From NCBI RefSeq assembly GCF_031844705.1, contig NZ_CP134609.1, positions 1,674,001 through 1,738,000 of the forward strand: a DNA stretch of 64,000 nt. The letters are read 5' to 3'. The stretch is from Streptomyces sp. ITFR-16 (GTDB taxonomy: Bacteria > Actinomycetota > Actinomycetes > Streptomycetales > Streptomycetaceae). Position numbers and translations under genes: made by a program. Of this stretch, positions 26,586-34,849 are shown piece after piece; positions within the stretch are counted from its first letter, which is position 1, and each line of letters begins with the position of its first letter. A model generated the notes under the pieces. It was given only the letters and a program-made list of their open reading frames with translations. It did not search any database and was not told where the DNA came from.

Positions 26586-28115
26586 ATGTCAGATGACTAC
26601 CTCGTACGTATCGGCAAGCTCATCCGTGACGCCCGTCAGCACCGGGGTTGGACACAGAGCCAGCTCGCCGAGGCGCTCGCCACCAGCCAGAGCGCCGTGA
26701 ACCGCATCGAGCGCGGCAACCAAAACATCAGCCTTGAGATGATCGCGCGCATCGGTGAAGCACTCGACAGCGAAATCGTGTCGCTCGGCTACGCCGGTCC
26801 CATGCATCTGCGCGTGGTCGGCGGCCGCCGGCTCTCCGGCGCCATCGACGTCAAGACCAGCAAGAACGCCTGTGTGGCCCTGCTCTGCGCCTCGCTCCTC
26901 AACAAGGGGCGCACGGTGCTGCGCCGGGTCGCCCGCATCGAGGAGGTCTACCGCCTCCTGGAGGTGCTGAACTCCATCGGCGTGCGCGCCCGCTGGATCA
27001 ACGACGGCACCGACCTGGAGATCGTCCCGCCGGCCCGGCTCGACATGGACGCGATCGACGCGGACGCCGCCCGCCGCACCCGGTCGATCATCATGTTCCT
27101 CGGCCCGCTGCTGCACCGCATGGACCACTTCAAGCTCCCGTACGCGGGCGGCTGCGACCTCGGCACCCGCACGATCGAGCCGCACATGATCGCGCTGCGC
27201 CGCTTCGGCCTGGAGATCGCCGCGACCGAGGGCATCTACCACGCCCAGGTCGACCACTCGGTCACGCCCGGCCGCCCCATCGTGCTGACCGAGCGCGGCG
27301 ACACGGTGACCGAGAACGCCCTGCTGGCCGCAGCCCGGCACGACGGCGTCACGGTCATCCGCAACGCCTCGTCCAACTACATGGTCCAGGACCTCTGCTT
27401 CTTCCTGGAGGCGCTGGGTGTACGGGTGGACGGCGTCGGCACGACGACGCTGACGGTGCACGGGGTGGCCACCATCGACGTGGACGTCGACTACTCCCCC
27501 TCCGAGGACCCGGTCGAGGCGATGAGCCTGCTCGCGGCCGCCGTCGTCACGGAGTCGGAGCTGACGATCCGCCGGGTGCCGATCGAGTTCCTGGAGATCG
27601 AGCTCGCGGTCCTGGAGGAGATGGGCGTCGACTGCGCCCGCACGGCGGAGTACGCGGCGGACAACGGCCGTACCCGCCTGGTCGACCTGACGGTCCGTCC
27701 CTCCAAGCTGGAGGCGCCGATCGACAAGATCCACCCGATGCCGTTCCCCGGCCTCAACATCGACAACGTGCCGTTCTTCGCGGCCATCGCCGCCTCGGCC
27801 CACGGCCAGACCCTGATCCACGACTGGGTCTACGACAACCGCGCCATCTACCTCACCGACCTCAACCGCCTCGGCGGCCGCCTCCAGCTCCTGGACCCGC
27901 ACCGCGTCCTGGTCGAGGGCCCCACCCGCTGGCGCGCGGCCGAGATGATGTGCCCGCCGGCCCTGCGCCCGGCGGTGGTCGTCCTGCTCGCGATGATGGC
28001 GGCGGAGGGGACTTCGGTCCTGCGCAACGTCTACGTCATCAACCGGGGTTACGAGGAACTGGCGGAGCGGCTGAACTCGGTGGGCGCGCAGATCGAGATC
28101 TTCCGGGACATCTGA
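26586..28115 (+). CDS. XRE-HTH / UDP-N-acetylglucosamine 1-carboxyvinyltransferase (MurA-like) fusion
   Basis: This 509-residue protein has an N-terminal XRE-type HTH (about residues 5-62: LIRDARQHRGWTQSQLAEAL, then SQSAVNRIERGNQNISLEM). It is fused to a complete EPT/MurA domain (about 75-505). MurA catalyses enolpyruvyl transfer to UDP-GlcNAc, the first committed peptidoglycan step. The substrate-binding Lys-Asn (SKNACVALLCASLL) and the active-site Cys context (AGGCDLGTRTIEPHM) are retained, so catalysis is likely. The fused DNA-binding domain suggests a trigger enzyme or sensor role. No ribosome site is seen and translation may be leaderless. Such fusions recur in streptomycetes. Confidence 0.9.
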   Translation: MSDDYLVRIGKLIRDARQHRGWTQSQLAEALATSQSAVNRIERGNQNISLEMIARIGEALDSEIVSLGYAGPMHLRVVGGRRLSGAIDVKTSKNACVALLCASLLNKGRTVLRRVARIEEVYRLLEVLNSIGVRARWINDGTDLEIVPPARLDMDAIDADAARRTRSIIMFLGPLLHRMDHFKLPYAGGCDLGTRTIEPHMIALRRFGLEIAATEGIYHAQVDHSVTPGRPIVLTERGDTVTENALLAAARHDGVTVIRNASSNYMVQDLCFFLEALGVRVDGVGTTTLTVHGVATIDVDVDYSPSEDPVEAMSLLAAAVVTESELTIRRVPIEFLEIELAVLEEMGVDCARTAEYAADNGRTRLVDLTVRPSKLEAPIDKIHPMPFPGLNIDNVPFFAAIAASAHGQTLIHDWVYDNRAIYLTDLNRLGGRLQLLDPHRVLVEGPTRWRAAEMMCPPALRPAVVVLLAMMAAEGTSVLRNVYVINRGYEELAERLNSVGAQIEIFRDI

Positions 28116-28125
28116 TCCGGCGCAA

Positions 28126-28157
28126 TGTCGTGCCCCTTGGAGGCAAGGGGCACGACA
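28126..28157 (+). terminator. Terminator after the HTH-MurA gene
   Basis: TGTCGTGCCCCTTG (28126-28139) and CAAGGGGCACGACA (28144-28157) form a perfect 14-bp stem with a GAGG loop, 10 bases past the stop codon. Confidence 0.9.
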
Positions 28158-28262
28158 CCTCAACATGCCAGCTGACCTGCGAGTACTCACCTTCACAACC
28201 CTCCATTGATCACTGTTGTTTTTCAGCGCCTTGTGCAACGCACGTGCAAGATGATCTTGAAT

Positions 28263-28302
28263 GGTTGACGGTGCGTCAGATATGTCTGAGTACCCGTCAG
28301 CC
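28263..28302. repeat. 40-bp nested palindrome at the island edge
   Basis: GGTTGACGG (28263-28271) mirrors CCGTCAGCC (28294-28302) at 8 of 9 bases. Inside it, TCAGA (28276-28280) mirrors TCTGA (28285-28289) around TATG. The overall dyad is centred on 28282/28283. The form suits a dimeric regulator operator or an attachment site. It lies just before a short orphan ORF and just after the last core-like gene. Confidence 0.55.
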
Positions 28303-28352
28303 TTTACGGAGAGTTGTCGTCGAAGTGGCCTAGCAACGTCCGAGGAGCGGCG

Positions 28353-28568
28353 GTGACGGCGGCGTCCCACGTCCCCGTCGGTGACCGGCAAGTGCGGTTC
28401 GTGTTGATGCAGTCGCCGCCCACCAAGTATCGGCCCATGTTCAATCCGCACCTGGACCCGTTGGTCGCGGCGATCCGTGCGGCTCGGCCGGACGTCGGTG
28501 CAGCCGTCCCCGCGCGGCAGCCCGCCAGGCGTCCTGCTGAGGCGGGCCGGACGCCTACCCCGACATAG
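28353..28568 (+). CDS. Short hypothetical protein, possibly a truncated gene
   Basis: This 71-residue ORF starts at GTG 28353 with a good ribosome site (GAGGAG at 28342-28347). The first about 45 residues (VRFVLMQSPPTKYRPMFNPH, then DPLVAAIRAARPDV) look like real protein. The tail (PARQPARRPAEAGRTPTPT) is low-complexity and looks like a shifted or truncated end. I do not recognise the family. A truncation at the boundary of the island is one explanation. Confidence 0.4.
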   Translation: MTAASHVPVGDRQVRFVLMQSPPTKYRPMFNPHLDPLVAAIRAARPDVGAAVPARQPARRPAEAGRTPTPT

Positions 28569-28740
28569 CCACGGCCCCGATCTGCGGGTTCCGGCGATTG
28601 ATCCCCTACACCACCTGGCGGGACCATCTCCAAGGTGGACGGTCATCGTCTGCTGACGTTCGAGGCCTCGGGACTTGGCTGCGGCCATGGGCAAGCACCT
28701 GAACCAAGCGGGCCTCAGAAGGTGAACACCGGCGATACGG

Positions 28741-29538
28741 CTATTCCAGGTCCCAAACGGCGCTGAAGAGGGCCAGCTCGAGCACGTCTGGGGCTGCGGG
28801 CCAGTCGATCGACGCGGCCGCGAGTCGCTCGTTGGCGGCGTACATCCACCGGAGGTAGACGTCGTAACGGTGGGAGCTCCAGCCGCTGTCGCGCCAGATC
28901 CACTTGGCGATCGCCTCGGACCACTCATAGCCAACCGCACGTCCAACCTTCGTGGCGTGCCTGCGCAGGATCCCGGCGAGCACGCTGTCGAGGATCAGGG
29001 GACGTGGGCCCTTCACGTCTGGCAGCGCCTGGCCCGCGAAGTAAAGGAATTTGGTGAGGAACGCCGGCCCGAGGCCATCGAGAGTGTGTAGCACCTCGTA
29101 GGCTGCGACCGCGCCCTCGTCGACGAGCAGGGACACCGCCTCGGTGAGGACGGCCTCAGCGCTGGGCTGGGCGAGCACCTGACGAGTGCGGTACGGGCCG
29201 TAGCCCGTAACACCGTAGCCCCACACCTGCGTGGCCACGAACGCCTCTGCCCAGCTCTCGGACTGCTCCGCGGCCCGGACCGCGGCCACGACTTCGGCTC
29301 GGCTCACCGAGGCCGAATCGGCCGCCGCCCGGTCGGCGAAGGCGGTGGGCCAGGGTGTTACGGCCATCCAGGTGGATGGCGCGTACGGGATGGTGTGAGG
29401 GCCACTTCCGTTCGCGTACCGCTGGCCGCGCTCCGGGTCGGCTAGCCACTGCCCCAGTGACTCCACCGCGTTTATCGGCAGCAGCAGTTCGAGCATCGTC
29501 TCATCGAGCTTGTCCGCCTGCCTCTGGCCGTACCTCAT
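28741..29538 (-). CDS. 8-oxoguanine DNA glycosylase (OGG)-fold protein
   Basis: This protein is 265 residues from ATG 29538; alternative starts at 29565 or 29577 would lengthen it. An HhH-GPD-like segment is visible: GLGPAFLTKFLYFAG (about residue 160) contains a candidate catalytic Lys, and RPLILDSVLAGIL (about 180) a candidate Asp. They are spaced much as in OGG/EndoIII-type glycosylases. The family is annotated as OGG-fold proteins of unknown role and here opens a defence island. Actual glycosylase activity is inferred. GC is lower than in the core genes to the left. Confidence 0.6.
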   Translation of the reverse strand: MRYGQRQADKLDETMLELLLPINAVESLGQWLADPERGQRYANGSGPHTIPYAPSTWMAVTPWPTAFADRAAADSASVSRAEVVAAVRAAEQSESWAEAFVATQVWGYGVTGYGPYRTRQVLAQPSAEAVLTEAVSLLVDEGAVAAYEVLHTLDGLGPAFLTKFLYFAGQALPDVKGPRPLILDSVLAGILRRHATKVGRAVGYEWSEAIAKWIWRDSGWSSHRYDVYLRWMYAANERLAAASIDWPAAPDVLELALFSAVWDLE

Positions 29539-29878
29539 GACTATCGTCGCCCCCCATCTCCTCATGTGACGCGTCATAGTGGCATGTAGCGGTGACTGAG
29601 GCGCCACGCCGACCCTCGACTGCTGGCTTTGCACCGCTTCCCGCTACTGCGGTCACCAGGGTCGGGTCTGCTGCAAGGTTGGGTGACAGGTTTGACCTGC
29701 CCCATGTCTCGGGTTCCAGTTCTGGTGGCTACCTGAAAGCCCTTCGCGGAAGGCTGGCAGTCATGCCTCGCCCCTATCCTCAAGAGTTCCGGGCGCGTGC
29801 CATCGCACTGGTCCGCGCCGGCAAGCAGGCCAAGCAGACTGCCGCGAGGCCGTAACCGTAGGGGCACACTGACTGCCC
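29539..29878. other. Gap with a transposase stub
   Basis: Apart from the transposase N-terminal fragment at 29763-29855, this 340-base stretch shows no gene. It contains the leader of the OGG-fold gene and recombination debris. Confidence 0.5.
29763..29855 (+). pseudogene. N-terminal stub of an IS3-type OrfA transposase
   Basis: The 30-codon ORF MPRPYPQEFRARAIALVRAG continues to KQAKQTAAR and then stops. This is the standard beginning of actinobacterial IS3 OrfA proteins (MPRPYPxEFR). Nothing further of the element is found, so it is a truncated remnant marking past mobile-element activity. Confidence 0.7.
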
Positions 29879-31293
29879 CTACGTGGCTCGAAGCCGCTGT
29901 GCGTCCGAGGGCAGCAGGGCAGGAGAAGCCGCGTCGAAGAACGCGCGCAACGGCTCCATCACCACGGCAGCGCGGGCGGTGTCTGACAGCAAGGTCTTGT
30001 CCAACTCCAGCGGCAGATCCAGCCCGGTCGGCACTGTGGTGACCAGCCAACGCAGCATGACGCCGTGCGCGACGCGGCGCAGCATCTCCAGCTCCTTCGC
30101 ATCGATGTCACGCGTGTCGTCTCCGTGGGCGTACTTGGAGCGGCGCGCGTACGCCCTGCCAACCACCTCGGCGACCTCAAGGCGCAGCGCATCGGTCATC
30201 CACAAAGCCGCGGCCCGCTGCTTCACCTTGCGGCTGAGATCGGTTTGCCCTTCGTCCGCCAGAAGCGCCTCCATGGCGATCACGTAGTGCAGCGTGACCT
30301 CGTCTGCGTCCTCCTCCCACACGAAATCATTGCCGTAGGTGCGGTGGGCGGCCCGCAGGAGGTGCTCGGCGGCGCGCTGCAGGCGCCGTGCCCGAGTCTT
30401 GGCCTTCTTGTTCTTCTCGTTGGCGCCCTCGAGCACCGCGCCGATCAAGCCGTCGACGGCCGCGCAGAAAGCGCCGAGCCGGGAAATGCCCCGACCCGTC
30501 AGCCGCCACAGCCCCGTCTCTCGCCGTTCGTACTCGATCTCCTGGCCGTCGCCGGTGGCATAGATGTCCGGGACCACCGGCACAGAGCCGGCGTACAGAT
30601 CCGCGCACCGTCCCGGCTCGACGATGAACCAGGCATTCATTCTGATGACATCATCGCTCCACAGCAGCATGGGCAGTAGCGGACGCCAGTGGTGGAGTTC
30701 GGGACATGACGGCATCTCCAGAAGTGGAAACCGGTGTGACCGCTGCGCAGGGGCCGATCCGGGACCACCCGCCGAAGGAACGGAGCGCCCTTGAGGACGG
30801 ACACGTTCTGCCAGCTGGCCGGAGCTGACGGCATCACGGCGTACATGGGCGGCAGCAGCTGCTTCGTCTCCTCATCCGAAAGCGCTTCCAGCACATACTC
30901 GCCGATCTCAATCCGCGTGCCAGCTGGGATCTCCCCGTCGAGAAGCAGCCAGTCCTCCGAGGAAGGCAGCGAGGCACGACAGAACCAACCGAACTCCGCC
31001 ACCGCCCGGTCCAGATCGACGTCCTGGCCGCGCGCGACGGCATCGGCGATGAGCCCCAACCCACTCAGCCCCAGCAGCATCTCGTTACGAAGACGATGAT
31101 CCTTGGAATAGAGATCGGGACGCCGTTCCTCAGGTGCAAGCGCAACGACACTGGCGGTGACCCGTGACCAGCTGGCAAGAGCACTCAGCGGCCGCCAATC
31201 CCCCACGTACGATCCAGCCGACCCGGGCGCGCGTACGTCGGCGAACCAAGCCATCAACTCAGCTGCGAAGGGCGGCAGTTCATCAGAGTCCAT
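29879..31293 (-). pseudogene. HEPN-domain protein gene with an apparent frameshift
   Basis: Two overlapping frames make one protein of about 465 residues. The 5' part (31293-30637) starts MDSDELPPFAAELMAWFADV and runs to about GHTGFHFWRC. The 3' part (ending 29879) continues in another frame through CPELHHWRPLLPMLLWSDDV. A one- or two-base indel around 30690-30745 separates them. The 3' half carries ARRSKYAHGDD, an R-x(4)-H HEPN ribonuclease-type motif, preceded by helical DEVTLHYVIAMEALLADEG, resembling Apea-like HEPN proteins. HEPN RNases act in abortive-infection defence. The gene may be inactivated, programmed-frameshifted, or hit by a sequence error. Confidence 0.65.
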
Positions 31294-31451
31294 ACACCCA
31301 AGCGTATCGATTTGCTGGGTAGGGCTGCGGCGGTGCGAGAGCGACCGAGTGGATCACAGGGCTCTGAGTTGATCGTTGAGGAGCCAGTGCATTGGTCGGT
31401 GAGATGATCGCCTTCGGCTGTGTGACCAGCTCATAGATGGGGGCGGCAACA

Positions 31452-32510
31452 ATGCTCAAGGACTCCTCACTGAGGGGCTACTTACTGGAAGAGTCGCTGG
31501 CCTGGCTGCTGCGCTTCAGCGGCTACCGGCTTCTCGTCCACGAAGATCAAGATCCGGTGGAGTTGGTGACGGAGGGCCAGACTCTACGGGTCCGAGGGCG
31601 GGGCGCGCTCCACCAGGTCGACGTTCTCGGGGAGTTCGCCTTCACCCCGGCGTTCTCCATGCCGGTGCGGCTGTTTCTGGAAGCCAAGTACTACCAGACA
31701 CGCTGCGAGCTGGAGGTTGTCCGGAACGCCCACGGTGTTGTGCACGACGTGAACGAGAACTTCATGACGGGGGCCGGGACGCGGCCCCGGCAGCGATACA
31801 AGTACTCGTATGCCTTGTTTTCCGCGAGCGGGTTCACGGCCGACGCCCAGAAGTACGCGCTCGCCCACCAGATCTCTCTCGTGGATCTGTCGGGTGCCTC
31901 CTTCGCCTGGCTGCTTGGCCACATCGGAGCCACGGCAACGAGCCTGTGCACGGCGCAGCAGCATCTGTCGAAGTCCGCCCCCTTCCCGCTGAATTGGATG
32001 CGATCGGAGCTGCGCAAGGCGCTGGGGACATCCCGGCTGGAGCTGCCACCTGTCCACATCCCCGAGGGGAAGTTCAAACAGACCGCTGGCACCGTGATTG
32101 AGGACTTCGCCACAGTGCTGCGGCAGCACAGCGACGCGGAGCTACTCCTCGGTTTCCCGGCTGCGCCATTCATCCTGCCGCTCGCCGCCGATGATCACCG
32201 AGGGTTCCTGGAGTACGCCGAGGCGAAGCCCGACCATGCAGTGCGGATCAGACGACGGGGCGTAGGAGCCGCGGCGGAATGGACGCTCTCACCCGCAGAC
32301 GCGGTCGGCGCCTACGAACTCGCCTTCAAGCTCCCAGAGCACATCGAGGAGTGGATCAGCGGCATCGGAGAGAAGGAGCGCTACCGCACCGCGGAGGTCA
32401 AAAAGCAGTTCCTGTCGGCGATCACCCTCTACCGCATGAACGGCACCGGCGTACGCGCCTACCAGCTGCGCTATGAGGCGAGTTCCTTGTCCCGGGCCGG
32501 GGCCCCGTAG
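31452..32510 (+). CDS. PD-(D/E)XK restriction-endonuclease-like protein
   Basis: This 352-residue protein starts MLKDSSLRGYLLEESLAWLL. The N-terminal about 110 residues form a PD-(D/E)XK nuclease signature: helix RGYLLEE, Asp in HQVDVLGEF (about residue 57), and E-A-K in RLFLEAKYY (about residue 77). This resembles Mrr-like/NERD-type nucleases. The rest (about 110-350) is unrecognised. ATG 31452 with GGGGGCGG upstream is preferred over 31437. It is convergent with the UvrD-helicase gene, only 32 bases apart, and is probably a separate member of the defence island. Confidence 0.72.
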   Translation: MLKDSSLRGYLLEESLAWLLRFSGYRLLVHEDQDPVELVTEGQTLRVRGRGALHQVDVLGEFAFTPAFSMPVRLFLEAKYYQTRCELEVVRNAHGVVHDVNENFMTGAGTRPRQRYKYSYALFSASGFTADAQKYALAHQISLVDLSGASFAWLLGHIGATATSLCTAQQHLSKSAPFPLNWMRSELRKALGTSRLELPPVHIPEGKFKQTAGTVIEDFATVLRQHSDAELLLGFPAAPFILPLAADDHRGFLEYAEAKPDHAVRIRRRGVGAAAEWTLSPADAVGAYELAFKLPEHIEEWISGIGEKERYRTAEVKKQFLSAITLYRMNGTGVRAYQLRYEASSLSRAGAP

Positions 32511-32542
32511 GCAATTCCGGCCCGGGAGTGCCGTACGGCGCG

Positions 32543-34849
32543 TCAGATCGGCAGGTACGGACTGGGCTTGCCGTGCCAGCTGATGTTCAGGGCATCGCGG
32601 GCCCGGGTCGTGGCGACGAACAGCAAGGAGCGAGCCTTACGCTGCTCGCGTTCGTAGCGGGGCGGGTCTTCGGTGCGGTAGCGCTCGATGACGCTGGTGC
32701 GCGGGATGATGCCGTCGCTCGCACCGACGATGGCGAGGCGCTGGTACTCGAGTCCCTTGAAGCGGTGCATGGTGCCAACGTGGACTTCGCCGTCACCCTT
32801 GGGGCCGTCCTTGGTGAGTTCGGCGCAGGTGATGCCCGCCTTGGTGGCGAGGTAGTACATGGTCTGGCTGACCATGTCGCGGTCGGCGACGCACACGGCG
32901 ATGCGCCCGCTGGGGTCGAGGGAGGCGCCCTTGCCGTCGGTGGAAAGTTCCTCGCGCCACGTGCTCAAGGTCGTGGCGAGTCCGGCGAGCTCTTCGTCCC
33001 AGGTGTCGTACCGATTGAAGTCGGGCTTGGGGCCGTGAAGGACGGAACGGTATCCGGCGAGGGTGTCGGTGCCGTCGTCGAGGTCGTCGTACGTGACCTT
33101 CTCGTTCTTGGTCTTGGGGTCGACGACGCGGAGAGCCTCGGCGAGGATCTCCTTCGTCGTGCGGTAGCTCAGGGTCAGCCGTGAGGCACGGCCTCGGATG
33201 TTGACGCCGAGGGCACCAAGAGCGACCTGGTGGTCGTAGATGCGCTGGTGAGTGTCGCCTGCGACGAACATGTCGTTGGGCTGGTCGGGGTCGGCCATTG
33301 CACGCAACATCTTCCAGTGCGCGGGACGCAGGTCCTGGGCCTCGTCGACGACGATGTGCCGGTAGCGGTAGCCGATGTAGCGCATGCCGGAGCTGTCGTC
33401 GCGGTGGATGAGGTCCTTGCCGCCGATCTCTTCCTTGTACTCGCGGCGGGCCCTGACCTTCGCGGCGCGCTCGATCTCGAAGCGGGCGGCGCGTTCGGCG
33501 GCCTGGCCCCAGGTTTCGACGCCCAGCTTGTCGAGGCGGGCGGTGAACTGCTCGATGAGTTTCCAGATGTGGTTGCGCTCGGGGCGGGTGAGCGCGCGCC
33601 CCCGGCCAGCGCGGCGGGCCTTGAAGTAGTCGGAGCGGGTGGGGACCGACTGGCCGAGGATGACTTGCTCCCACTCCTCAAGGAGGAACTCCGGCTCCCA
33701 GCGTCGGTCGTCGAGTTCGGCCAGCAGTTGGCGCATCTCGTTCAGGGCCACGTGGTCGTATACGCGCTGCTTACCGCGGCCAGAGGCGGTGTTCTCGCCC
33801 AGAACGCGAGCGGCGAGCTGGTCGATGTGAGCAATGTCGACGCGGGCCAGCAGCTCCGGTTCGACGAGGGAGGCAAGCCGCAGGCGCAGGTCGGTAGTGA
33901 GGTTCTTGGTGAAGGTGGTCAGCAGGATCGGCTTGTTGTGTCCGGGGGGCAGTTGCTCAGCGAGGTGCTTGACCCGGTGCAGGGCGACGATCGTCTTGCC
34001 GGTGCCGGGGCCGCCGGAGACGCGGGCAGGGCCGTTGTAGTGGCGGTGGACGATGCGTTCTTGCGTGGGGTGGAGGAAGACCTTCCATGCGCGGAAGTCG
34101 CCTTCCTCGATGACAGCGCGTACTGCGTCGTCGACTGTGGTGACCTTGGTGCGGGAGAACGCTGTAGCGAAGTCGTCGGGGTCGGGCTGCTGGTCGAGTT
34201 TGACCGGAGCGGTGATCTCATTGCGGACTTCGTCGATGTCCATCCCGGCGGCAAGGCCGTACAGGATGTCCTTCGACAACAGCGGTGCGCTCTCGACCAG
34301 TTGGTCGAGTTCGGCGCTGGTGGTCACCGTGAGCGCCAGGTCGATCAGCTGCTCGGCGACGCCGAGACCCCGTAGTTGCCCTGCGTCGTACGCGGAGAGC
34401 AGCGCCGGCGCCGCAGGCTCGGGTTCAGGGACAGTCTCGAGCTTGGGGGCCTGCTCCTCAGGCTCAGCCGGAGTGAGGGTGATGCCGACCCTGCGGAGAG
34501 CGCTGTCGCCGACGACGGCGAGGTCGACGAACTCGATCTCGCCGGTGACGCGGTTGACAGCGACCTGAAGCTCTTCGTAGACGTCCTTGCGGTGCCTGAC
34601 GGCGATGACCAGCCAGCTCTCGGCACCGTCCGCGTCGACACCGGTGGGGGTGATCAGGGCCCGATAGTCCTGGTTGACGCGAGCCGACCAGATACGAGAG
34701 TCGCCCTTGAGCTTCTTCTTCCTGAGCCCCGGGAGATCGGGGTTGTTCCGAAAGTTGTGACAGAAGTCGTAGAACTGGGCCTTGACCGAGCGGTCGAGCT
34801 TGTACAGCTCCTGTTCGGCTTTGCGGTACAGGCTGAGCCGGGCGGTCAT
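32543..34849 (-). CDS. UvrD/SF1A-type helicase with RelE-like N-terminal domain
   Basis: This 768-residue protein has residues 1 to about 75 (LSLYRKAEQELYKLDRSVKA, LKGDSRIWSARVNQDYRALI) resembling a RelE/ParE toxin fold. An SF1 helicase follows: Walker A GGPGTGKTIVALHR (about 280), DEAQDLRPAHW (about 500), TMHRFKGLEYQ (about 695) and the final VATTRARDAL. UvrD-type enzymes translocate 3'-5' on ssDNA. Its ATG overlaps the stop of the DEAD/DUF1998 gene as ATGA, making it the last gene of a four-gene operon. It probably processes DNA produced or recognised by the upstream complex. Catalytic residues of RelE-type RNases are not clearly identifiable. Confidence 0.85.
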   Translation of the reverse strand: MTARLSLYRKAEQELYKLDRSVKAQFYDFCHNFRNNPDLPGLRKKKLKGDSRIWSARVNQDYRALITPTGVDADGAESWLVIAVRHRKDVYEELQVAVNRVTGEIEFVDLAVVGDSALRRVGITLTPAEPEEQAPKLETVPEPEPAAPALLSAYDAGQLRGLGVAEQLIDLALTVTTSAELDQLVESAPLLSKDILYGLAAGMDIDEVRNEITAPVKLDQQPDPDDFATAFSRTKVTTVDDAVRAVIEEGDFRAWKVFLHPTQERIVHRHYNGPARVSGGPGTGKTIVALHRVKHLAEQLPPGHNKPILLTTFTKNLTTDLRLRLASLVEPELLARVDIAHIDQLAARVLGENTASGRGKQRVYDHVALNEMRQLLAELDDRRWEPEFLLEEWEQVILGQSVPTRSDYFKARRAGRGRALTRPERNHIWKLIEQFTARLDKLGVETWGQAAERAARFEIERAAKVRARREYKEEIGGKDLIHRDDSSGMRYIGYRYRHIVVDEAQDLRPAHWKMLRAMADPDQPNDMFVAGDTHQRIYDHQVALGALGVNIRGRASRLTLSYRTTKEILAEALRVVDPKTKNEKVTYDDLDDGTDTLAGYRSVLHGPKPDFNRYDTWDEELAGLATTLSTWREELSTDGKGASLDPSGRIAVCVADRDMVSQTMYYLATKAGITCAELTKDGPKGDGEVHVGTMHRFKGLEYQRLAIVGASDGIIPRTSVIERYRTEDPPRYEREQRKARSLLFVATTRARDALNISWHGKPSPYLPI

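Noticed and set aside
28116..28352. tRNA gene as integration site at the left island edge
   Set aside because: I saw no cloverleaf-like arrangement or TTCGA loop in this interval; only a terminator and a nested palindrome.
26589..28946. 785-codon minus-strand frame over the HTH-MurA gene
   Set aside because: It runs across the MurA terminator and into intergenic sequence; composition is typical of third-position-GC antisense frames.
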